Of a DNA stretch of 52,776 nt, positions 35,801 to 47,800 are shown piece after piece. The stretch lies in assembly GCA_033557685.1 (NCBI GenBank), contig JAWQRN010000018.1, positions 1 to 52,776 of the forward strand, given 5' to 3'. The translations under genes were made by a program, and so were the position numbers. The notes under the pieces are model-generated. The model was not told where the DNA came from. It was given only the letters and a program-made list of their open reading frames with translations, and ran no database searches. Each line of letters opens with the position of its first letter. Position 1 is the first letter of the stretch. This DNA is from Sperchopsis tessellata (taxonomy: Eukaryota; Arthropoda; Insecta; Coleoptera; Hydrophilidae).

Positions 35801-38800
35801 TTTTTTAATATTGTAAACACAAATCATTAATCTTTAATTAAAAGAATTTTTATGGTTAAAATTATATACTTGCAGTTTTTTTTACTCAAATGAATATTAG
35901 TAAAAGTGTACCCAAATTATACCCTGTCGACAGATCGAATCCTGTTTTATAATTAGTAGTTTATATGATAAAAGTAAGAATCCATATTTAGAAATACTTT
36001 GAACTTTAAAAATAATTAAAGAAGGTCCAATAAAGAAACAACCAAATATTTAAAAACGTTTAGTCATAAACTAGTCGACCGGTTTCGAGGCCTCGCGCCT
36101 CATCTTCAGGACGGACTAGTTAATAAAGACAATATAATAAAGAACAAATGAGAACATGCAAAAGGCAACGCAATAGATGTACATCTGTTGCGTTGCCTTT
36201 CGCGTGTTGCCTCAAAATTTAAAAAACATAAACATGTAATAGACTGACAAACAATATATCACTTTAAGTTCTCAGTTTGAAAGACCCCAGGTCTATCTGA
36301 AATAAATTATGTGTCCTCAAAAGTCAAAATTTAGATTGTAAAATCCAGTAAATACAAATCAAGGTTATGGCTATAATTATAATTTCCTATTCATAACCAA
36401 AGTTCTCAAAGAACTAGAATGCTATACAATAAATCAATTGTATTAGATACATTTGGAATATACCTTGGAATGCACAATATTACTTCCATTAGCGGAGAAA
36501 ATTTAAGGAACCTACAAATATTTATACTATATATATATATATATACGTAATTCTAATTACTTACTTATTAATTCAGTACGTAGACGTCCACAGCCACAGT
36601 AAATATATACAGGTTTTCTGGGAGATAACCGTGTGTTGGCTTTTGTTTTTGCTGACGTTTCGTCTGCCGTTGCAGGGGACATTATCAAGGAATGTAGCTC
36701 GTAAAAGTGCTAATTATACATTGCCATGTAGCTCTGAAAAGTGCTAGTTGTAGGTGCCGACCATCTCTAAAATGTTCTAATGGCAATATATAATTAGCAC
36801 TGCAACGGTGGACGAATCGTCGGCAAAAACAAAAGCTAACACAAGGTTATCTCCCGGAAAACATGAAGATACTTACTTATTAGTTTTTAAGTTCAATTTA
36901 TTGATTTTAGTGAACAGTTCAGTGAAAAAATTTAAGGAACAAATAAAATGCACAAAAATTAGGTGTAATTCTATTCTATATTTCTTGAAATTTCTTGAAA
37001 AGTTCATTTTTATCTTTGAAACTTTGCAATTTCCTTTTACTTTTAACTTTATCCCACATATGCTCAATCGGATTTAGGTCCGGTGATTGAATTTTGAATA
37101 TTTTTTTACAATAGTGTTAGTGTGCTTTGGGTTCTTTATCTTGCTGTAAAGTCCATCTCCAGTGACATCTCTTCAGCATGGCAACATCACAATTTCAAAA
37201 ATATCCTTGTACATAGCGCCTGTCATTGTTGATTTGATATGTTTTAATGGACCCATTCCAAAATGTGAGAAACAGCCCCTAACCTGGAGGCAACCCCCAT
37301 GATGCTTCAAAGTTTTCACTATGTATTTAAGATGAATTTTTTTGTAGGTCGGCCAATAAACAATATCCTATGATTATTTGCCATATTAACTTTAATATCG
37401 TCGCTAAAGAGAACATTATACTATCTTAGCTGGTCTTCTTTGAATTGTTCTAGTGCTTAAATTTTTAATGCCTAATTTTATTGTTGAATTCAAGGGGCAG
37501 ATAATGTTAGATCTTCTTTAAACTTCCTTTCAATGATTCTATCTGTGAAAACATCAGTTTTTCGGAGTCAACTAATTTTGCGGGGAATTGTTCACTCCTG
37601 TCCAAATTTGGCAGTCAGTCACGATACAATAAATTTGCTCACACCATAACATTGGCACAAACTTTTTCATGATTCATTACGTCTGTGATCGTTGATTAAA
37701 TTTTCTTTCTTTTGAAGAAATTAGTGTGTTTTAGCAGCCATTATAAATGGTTATACCACATTAAACATTTTCATTGTACTAAATATTTTAACAAATTTTT
37801 TTGTCAATCGAATATTGTTATATAAAATTTATTCTTGTTTCTTTGTATAAATTTACTTACCAACAAATTTACAATAAAATTATAATAATAAGTTATAAAA
37901 TTTCTTAATAAAAGTTTTATTTAATTGGCAGTAATCAACGATATTGTAAATTAAATTTTGTCTGGTTTTGTATGTACTTACGCCAATGATTATTTACATT
38001 TTTTATAAATTTTTTTGAAATTTGCATTGAGAAATCCAATTTTTTCATTTCATGAGCCATTAAACTTCAATATTTCATGGATTACTGTGCATTTCAAAAT
38101 CAAACAAGGTCTTTTACATTTCTTTTAGTGCATAAGTTTTCCCGAGAGGGTTCTTGAGTATCCACTAGCTAGTATTTGAAATATTTTAGAAAATATGACC
38201 AATTAAAATGATATTTGTAATTATAAATTTTCATATTTCTGTTGCAAATAAATTTAGAAAATACAACAAAAGATGTGCGTATGTTGTCTTTGATATTTCT
38301 GATCTGAAGAGGTAGCTATAACGAATTATTAGTCCATAGCAGTCCTACTATTAACAATAGGGGAATTGTAAAAACTAATCTCTCTGGTCACTATTCATTT
38401 TTTATTTAAACCTGTTTCTTTCTTTACAGTTAAGAGCAGAAAAAGAAAAATATCTTCAACAGAAGCTCCAAATTGAAAAGGAGAGGAATGAAGCTTATAG
38501 ACTGGTGAGTATTATTATGCTTTTATTAGAATTATCGAGTTGGCCAAATGACAATTCTGTGCAAATTTTGTGTCTTAAGTTCTTATGTATTTATTTTGCT
38601 AGAATATTGCGTCCAGAAAGTAAGTGACACCCTACAAAAACATTTAATTGGAAATCAATAACACACCAGAGAATGTTTAGATCGAACATTATGTACCTAA
38701 TACATATATTTTTTACTACACCAAATACACACCTTCACCTTATTTATTCATAGCAAGGACAAGCACAGTGAGCATGATTAATTATATTATCATTTATTTT

Positions 38801-41800
38801 TAACGAAATTATACGCTAGTAAATAAAATGCCTTTGGGGCAACCTTGCAACCCCTATATGTTGGGTAGGAGCTTAGCTCTCGAGGACCAGGATGTGCAAA
38901 GTGCCAATGACACTGGATGAAGGATGACCGTGCACAAGATAAGCATCTGTTCTCTAATAGGAGCAGCTTATCAAAGGCTTGCGTTCTTCATATTATGAAG
39001 CAGCATGACGGGGTAATGCTTTATCCCCCAAAATTCTAGACAGAATGAAACAACGACCTTTATTCTTTGTAGGCTTGATTTCCCCTAGTAAAGGGAGCTA
39101 TTGGGATACAACAGAGGGTGTTAAAAATCCGTATAGTCTAAACAGTTACCAAACCATATTAAATGTGTGCATCTACAACTGCTGTTCATTAACCAGCGAA
39201 GCGAAACTAATAGAGCTGAAAAATTAATTGAACAAGATTCACTGAGATGTTATAGGCCTGAAAAGTGAACATATGTAATACTAACATGGTTCACAAAAGA
39301 CTCAAAAACCAAATAGTCAAGTTTGAGAATGTTTTTGACCTAATTGTAAAGTGAGAAATAAAGATCTCTCAGCGGTATAGACTCCAAATTCTGCAAATAT
39401 ATGCTCCAACGAGAGTAGCCATTCAGACAAGACAGTTGAAACATTCCATGAAGAGGTGACAGATCTTCATGATCAAATACACATTTTAAGATTATTTTAG
39501 GAGAAAAACAAATAGGAGAGCAGGTTGTGGGTGCATTTGGTTTCAGTAGTAGAAATGAGCAAAGCAACAGACTTATGGAATTTGCAAAGTCAAAGAGTTA
39601 GTATATAGTAAATACCATGATTCCTAAGAAAATTCATAGAAATGCACCTGGCAAGGGTCTAACAACACCAGGAATGACATTAACTACATACTCATTAATC
39701 AAAAAGTCATCATATAAAACTACACAGTTCTGAACCATTTTGACACAAGAAGTGACGATCGTTTGGTTAAATGTAGAATATCTTTACATGTCAAATTATA
39801 AAGATTAAACTTAATTAACAAATGTGGCGCAAAAAAGTCAACAATATGAAATTTAACTAGGTTTTTAGTAGTAGTAGTAGTAGTAGGTATTTCAACTAGA
39901 GCTTAAGTCAGGGTCATGGGTGGAACTGCTAGTGGCAAAAAAGATCTGACTAAAACCTTACAATAGCAGCATAGAGAACTAAAAGATATAGGTAAAAACT
40001 AATAAAGGAAGATGGCGGAAGATACAACTACGAAGCCATATTCCAAGTGATAGATGAGCATAGGAGCTATAAACAGGTGAAACGACTTATAATTGTTAAT
40101 AAGCAAATAATTGCTCTTAGATCTAAAAATATCGAGACGAAGAAGAAGCTCCACCAATATTACCCTCAGAAGTTGCGCGTACTCTGAAATCAATGAAGTA
40201 TGGAAAATCCCACAAAGAAAACAACATTATGGTTGATGTATTAAAAATTGCTCGAGAAGAGGTATATACAGTTTTAACAAAATTATATACTTTATGCCTA
40301 GGAACAATGTAAAAATTATTCTGATCCACAAGAAAGGTATCAGAGAGAACCTAAGAAATTACCAACCCGTCAATTTCACAAATGTGTCTTAAAAGATCCA
40401 TACTAAAATAATTATAAACTACATTACAGATTAATTTTATTCGTACTAATCCAAAGAATAGCCAAGCTTATGTAAAGAATATAGCACTATTGACCACTTT
40501 CATACAGTGCGTAAATTAATATCTAGATGCAACAAGTATAACTTGTCACTATGTTGTGCTATTGTTGACTAGAAGAAAGCATATGACTCCAAAGCATCAA
40601 CGTTGATAAAAGCTTTTGCCCAAAATGCATCCACCTATATCGGAGAAAGAGAATGGTGAATATTTTTGCAACTTAAGAATTGCAGATGATATCATGATTT
40701 TTGCACACACACCATAGAGAGAACAAATGATTGATCTAGATTCATAAAGTAAGAGAGTAAGACTTAGGATGAATCTAAGTAAAACGAAAGTGCTGCTCAA
40801 TGAACTGACTATTCTAGAAACTGTAACTTGTTACATATATTTGGGCCAGCTCAAAATGTTGGATGGAGACAGTTCTCTGGAGATAGCACTAAAAACAAAG
40901 CTTGCATGGAGTAGAACTGGCCGTCTAGGCAACATATTTAATTCGTAGATACCTTTAATTCTGAAATGCTAGTGAGACCTGTAAGCAAAGAAGTATTGAG
41001 AGAGTTAGGGTCAGAGGTGTACCTTACCAGTATGGTGAAGATACAAAAGTGGAAATGGGCAGGACATCCTCGAAGGCGAACAGACTATCGATGGTCAAAG
41101 GAATTGACCTTGTGGGACCGAGATCTGTGCAAGTAGTTGAGAGTCAAGTGTATGCAAAAGATACACAACCATGACGAAGAAACTTGGGGAAGCCTTCATT
41201 CAGTAGTGAATGAATAATAGCTGATAATGATGATGAAATAAAAGAAAACTATTTCTACACAACATTTTTTTCCTATAATGAACAATTAGGCCAAATTTTA
41301 TTTAAATCTCTCGTCAATTGAAGGAATAATCATTTTACATGTAAATATAGGCGGTTTCTTTAGGATTGAAATTGAATTACAAAATACATAAAGCAGTGCT
41401 ACCATATAACCACTTTTCAAACCATATAGACAAGAATAATTTGGCTTAATAGACCACAGAAAAAAATGCGAAGAAATTCTAACAAGAACATGAGACAATG
41501 AGAGCTTCCAAAGAGCCATAGTATTGCTCTTGAAAGATGAGAGATAACAATTTGAAATTTCAAGATTGAGTTATAACTAAGACAAACGTTATAAGAGTAA
41601 GACATATGGCTTAAGCAAACAGCAATAACACCTCGATTCTATATAAAAAAACAATGCAGTTGCAGATGGTTATCTATTATGAATAGTACATGTTTTGTAA
41701 GTACTCAAATTACGAGATATGTGGAAATGACACCTTACACCAAAAATAAACCGCAAGCATATATTTTGATCTAGAAAAATCGAAAGCATCCACACAACAT

Positions 41801-44800
41801 AATAAATACAATTTCAGATACATGTTTGTAGTAAGTTTTTGTCTTAAGTTTTGTTAAATGAATATAATCTTAAATTTTGCCGTATGCTTTCAAAACTCCC
41901 TGTATATACATTGTTATATTATTATTATTAAAGCTTATTGTTAACTTATTATTATAGTGTAAATTTTCCAGTTGAAGGAGCAAGCCTTGGAGTCGGAATC
42001 CAACAAAAGGAAATTGGAAAAAGCCAGGCAGGAAGTGTTCCATCACATGACGAAAATCAAGAATGAGAAAGAGAGCCTCGAGCGAGAGGTAATAATAAGT
42101 ATTTTACAACCTAATTTCATAATTATAGGCTGCGAGCTCGATCTCATTTAAATTTTTATATATAAGCTGTCATTACGTTGTGTTTAACTAAAATTAGCAA
42201 ATAAGTTTATCATTAATTTCATAGCTGGCACTTTTAAATATAGACTTAGGCTTTATAATGCATTAGTAGTAAAGTTATTGGTTTTATAATATTTAATTTA
42301 TATGGAAATTTACTTATTTTCATTGTAATGGGTTAGAATATTTAAAATAGGAAATATCACTTTATCCTCTTTTGATTTTAAATTGATTTCAGTATGATTG
42401 TCAGCAGTAAAAAATTTTATTAGGGTTTTTGTGAATCTAAAATAATTGTGGGAGAAACAACAAACATCTCATGAACCCTACTAATTGGTTTGATATACTA
42501 TAAATTGTCAATGTATTAAAGAACTTAAATTTTAAACTTGGAAATAATTTGGATCTTCGTAGAACTTATACTGGATATTGCATTTATTGCAATTTCATGT
42601 TTTTTAAGCTGTGTTATACATATAACAGTTTTTAAGACTACACTTTCAAACTATGCAATGTTTACCTGTTTTGCAACCTTACATTTCCTACCACTTTGCT
42701 TAGTATATCCATAACATTCCTTCATTTATTTATCATTTACTTCAATTTCCTGCCCAAATACATATAAAGTTACATATTTAATTTTTCAATAATAAATATA
42801 ATTAATATTAAATTAAAATTTTGCTTAGATCCTATAATCTAGTCTTTAAAGTTATGTATATAAAAGTAGATATAGTCCTCTTATAGAAACAAAATCTTTT
42901 GAATGTATTACTTATCACTTTATTTTTGATCATTACTTACCTTATATAAGCCTTCTCGTAGCTCAGTGGCTAAGCTACTAGGCTACTAAGCGTGTGGTCT
43001 CGGGTTTGAGTCCTAGAGGCGGTCGGCTTTTTGTGATTAGGTAAAAGTCTTTGTGGTGCTCATCTTTCAGGAGGGACGTAAATCGATAGGTCCCTTATAT
43101 TGTAGGTAAAATGAAGATCACGTGCATGTAAAAGAACCCAATTCCAGTTGGAACACTGGATATGGAAAAATTCCCAGGTGAGGGAGCCTAATCCCTGGCA
43201 TCGGTGATTGGCCATAGGAGCGGAAATAGGCCGAAGTTAAATAAATAAATAAATTTACCTTATGTATAGTGTATTTGCATGGAGAAACTAAGTAAAATGT
43301 TTGCTTCTTTTGAATATATTAAGGACTATTTGATTTATGAGTCATAGGAAGCCAAGTCCAAGGAAGCTGCAAATTCTTAAGATATAGGTGGGTTTGAAAA
43401 TAATTGCTGTAAATATTTGTTCTGTAGGTTCTACAAATATAGGTGATAATAGTTAATTAAAATTATTCTAACCTACTGGTCAGCTTATCGAAATGGATTA
43501 AAAAATATGAATAAATGTAATACAGGATGATTATATGTGAGCAGATATTTTATCAGGTGACAGACCTCACTATACTGAAATGAAATTTCCTTTGAAATTT
43601 TGTTCTACCTTTAATAGTAAGCCAGCAAATAATTCATTAGACACACGTGCCGTACATGTACATTCGACCGGAGGTGTAGTTGCAAATTGGGTGCCGTTCT
43701 ATGTAAGGCAACCCTAATGCCAGAAGTTTCTCATATTCCCGAGCTCAGTCAGAGCTGTAGTTCAACAGCCGTCAATTATTTTGATATCCCAGTTTTACCA
43801 TACTTTTTTTTTATTGAGGCCTATAAATATCTTTAGTCATTTGAAATAATTACCATAAAGTACACTACCAATAACTGTACATCTTATTGTTAAATTTCAA
43901 ACTTCTGTAATATCTTCAGTAGGGTTTATGGTCCGCCCTAACGACTTACTTGAAACCGTCAGATGGCCTTCAATTGTTAGGGTAATATTTTAACATACTT
44001 TATTGATTCTTTCTGAGCTTAATATTTAAAAACAAAATTTTGAAATAAAATTTCAGAAAGTTTTTTAAAAAAGGTATCAATCAAAAAAATTGTGCAACAT
44101 GCCTAATATTTAAGCAAAATTTAAGTTTCTGAAAATTTTTCTCAAAAACAAGTGTGTGCAATACCTTTATCTATCTGCATGAAAATTTTTATTTAAATAA
44201 TAGAAACATATCACGGTGTGAGGGTTTATTAAAAACTTCTTTTTAATAAGACCTAATAAGAACCTCTGTAGATTTTCTTAGGAAGCAGCTGATTAGTTTT
44301 TGTAGAATAAAACTGATTTCTGTATTTCAATGTTGCAAATATTTCAATAGTTAATATGTTTGTGAAAGTGGCATACATTTAAAAACATATCGTGGAAGTT
44401 GAATATCGCCACTTTGATACCCACCTTTTGTAACTTGAAAACTCTTTGCAAAAAAAATATTAAAATGTATGCCTTAGATTAATCAACAGGGAACGTGATC
44501 TAATGCACACAGTCACAACAACTTCTTCTAATCTAGTATTGCTCATAGCAATTATAAAAAATCATATATTTATAGTAATTATGTAAAAAAATGAGTTTTA
44601 TCAGATGTACAAGTGTTGAGGTGCCCTGAACATGATTTGACCACTTTTGTCTTGTCTGATTGTGGGTGTGTATAATATCAGATCTTGTGAATGGTAGATG
44701 GAAAATGGGAAGAAACATAAACATGAAATTTTATATATAAGTTAGCTTACTAGAATTCTGGAGCTGTTAAATTTTGGACAAGATCGGAATATAGGAAATT

Positions 44801-47800
44801 GGTTTTTTGGAAAGAAAATTTTCAAAATTGAAAATGTTCTAAGGAAGTTATAGATTTTCTACATTCTGTGTTAAACAGGTTTTTTGTAAACATTATAGTT
44901 GCGGAAATATTTGGTATTTTCCAGATAATTTTTTATTTTCCAATAGGTACGCATAATATTGGGGGGACCGGAAAGTAATGTCGTTTTTTTTACATTAACT
45001 TCAAACAAATAAATTTTTAACTTGTTATTATTTTTAATCAATGAAGTAATCACTCTCTTTGTCAACAACCTTTTGCCACCTAGTGTGCAAATTTTGAATG
45101 CCGTATCAATAAAAATCAATTGGCTTTTGAGCAAAATATCTGGAGATGGCATTTTGGATATCGTCTAAATTTTCAAATTTTTTGTCACATAAAAAGTGTT
45201 GTAGCGATTGGAATAAATGGAAATCCGATGGTGCAATGTCGGGCAAGTATGGTGGATGAAGCAGTACCTCCCACCCCAATTCATTAATTTTTTCCAAGGT
45301 TCGTCTTGCGCAGTGTGGTCTTGCATTATCGTGTTGCAGAATAACGCCTTTTCTGTTGACAATCGCTGGACAATTGTTCACAGTAAAGGTCTGCATTCAC
45401 GGTTTGTCCAGGTTTCAGTACTTCAAAATGAACGATTCCAAGATTACTCCTCCAAAAAGAGCCTTTTTGAGATGTAAACCTGGCTTAGCAGTATTTCGTA
45501 GCGATTCATTCGGAGAGAGCAACTGCCTTTTGCGTTTTGGATTATCATCTCTGGTGATCAAAAAACATTTATGTGTTGTGCTGTTGATGCAATAAGTTGC
45601 ATGTGGTGGATCGGTTAGCTTTGTTTTCTTCGGACAGATTATGCGAGACCCAAACACCTGCTCTGCATACTGTACCAATCTGCTACAAATGTTCTTGAAT
45701 GGTCGACCAAGGTTAGTAGTTAAGAGTATTTGACAGTTCCTCGATTGTCTGACACGGATTTGTTTCCACTTCCGCCCTTAACACATCATTGTATAAAGTT
45801 GTTGGTCTTCCTGGTCGATACGAGTCGGAAAGATCAAAATTACTGGATCTGAACTTAGAAAACCACATTTACGAACGTCTAATGCACTTGGTTAAACATT
45901 GCAAATGTATTTGGTTGCAATTGTTATTACCCTTGTGAAACTCAAAAAGCATACAATGCCTGATTTTTACCTCTTCTTGTATTTGGGTGGCCATTTCACC
46001 AAAATTGCAAAAAAAAAATTAAGATTTAATTATTTACCAGAAAACAAGTCACTTTAACCTTAAAATGTCACGGCTTTGAAGTACACAATGAGCTGATAAA
46101 CAAATATTGACATGCGCAGAAACGACCTTACTTTCCGGTCCCCCTAATACATGTATATGGAAAAGTTGAAGAATCAAAATCCATATTTTGTATAAACAAG
46201 AACTTAAATTATAATTTATTTATTTATACTTTTATTTTCAAGAAATCTAATTTTTTTTGTTTTTGTTGGTGTTTGAAACTTTGCAGCATAGGTTAGAGTT
46301 TATAAATTCCTAATATTAGTTAAATGGTAGGTTGTGGATAAAATATTCGAAAATAACTATCATCCTATTTTAGTGTTGACTGAGATTATCCGATATAGAA
46401 AGCTGTCAAATATGATTAAAATTGTTGGTCAGTTAAATTAATATAGATATTTTAGGAGCTATATTAAATATTCAATTGAAAGCTTTCCATTAAAATGAAT
46501 AAAAAATATGTTATATATAAAGAAGAAAAGTATTTCTCAACTTATGGACTAGGAAGACAATTTAAGTCATTTCTAAGTATGTATATTTTAGAAATTACTC
46601 CATAATTTGAAGAGATATTTAAATGAAATTTGGCATAATTGTTTATTATAGCAAGAAGAGTTTGCGTAAGTAACGTTATTTTGTGTGATTGATAGTAATA
46701 AATTAACAAATACAGATGATAACTATTATATTATAGTGTGAAATGTATATATGGAAAACTAAAAAATACGGAATTGTGCCTACTTTGGAGATATTCCGTC
46801 AAATAGGACAACAATTTATCAATTTATGACTGTCAATTACTCGCTAATCAAAATGATAAGAAAAAATGTTATGTATGCAAAATATTCTTCCTATAATGAA
46901 CAAGTATGCCAAATTTCATTTTAATATCTCTTCAAATGAAGGAGTAATTTGTAAATTCATTTTGCATATAAAATGATAGGTGGTTTCTCTAGGAAAATTC
47001 TCCCTTAATACTACTTATATAACAGAAATAATATAATAAATAATAGTGTATGTTGAAGGTTTCCTTCACATATAATGTATCCAATAAGAAAGTAAATAAA
47101 ACTAACTAGGTAACTTAAGATTCAAGATGCCCTACTTTAAATGTTACAAAATTGTTCTTTTATAGTGTTGCCTCTGTGAGTACTTATCTAAATATATAAC
47201 CAGCTGTAAAAGTGTTGTCTACTAGACGATCACTCATTACAGTTAACTATTTATGATAGGATATAAAATAGGATAGATTAGGGTCTTCTTAATTAATGTT
47301 TGTTTTATTGTAGCATTTCAAGTAGTTAAAAAGTTGTATATTTATTCAGAATATTTAAATTAGAAAGGTAGCTTCCACTTCCTGTCACACTGACTATAAG
47401 GAAGCAATAAAAATTGTTACTGTTCCTGTTTGGGTCAGACATGGTATGTGCCAAATTTAATATCCATTTCACTTTTTATGTAGGGATAACTGTTTTTTTT
47501 TTACATTCCATGTTTGGACAATAACAAAAAGACATAGTGTTAAGAACTTACAAATTTTAAATTATAAAGTAAATGAGGTTTACATTTTAGATTTCGTGGA
47601 AACACCAGATAGTTGTATAATTATGATTTTAAATTTCTGTCATTAACATCTACAGTATCTTACATAAAGCAAACACAAGAAATATTTTTTATGTAATTTA
47701 ATAGTTAATAATTTTTACTGGATAATTTACTTTCCCTAATAGATGGTTATACAGTAAGTTACTTAGTTTACACCAACCATACAATTATGAATGGTAAAAT

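Larger units (their letters stand above)
35541..36483. repeat. 943-bp inverted repeat (arms about 270 bp, about 93% identical)
   Basis: The left arm 35541-35810 (GTAATATTGTGCATTCCAAG...) is repeated in reverse complement at about 36215-36483 (ending ...CTTGGAATGCACAATATTAC). By eye about 19 differences fall over 268 positions. The spacer is about 404 bases and contains the hammerhead-like segment 36070-36120 and the palindrome 36155-36206. It lies in intron 3 of the coiled-coil gene, so it would be transcribed as a long hairpin. No protein frame is present. It is probably a non-autonomous foldback or a pair of inserted repeat copies. Confidence 0.9.

Noticed and set aside
36808..37077. 89-codon plus-strand ORF starting in the foldback element
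   Set aside because: It runs from the right arm of the foldback element into the reverse strand of the Tc1-like remnant; it is a chance fusion.
42950..43022. Functional tRNA gene
   Set aside because: A and B boxes are present, but the anticodon and acceptor arms do not pair properly, and the segment is the head of a SINE with tail and target duplications.
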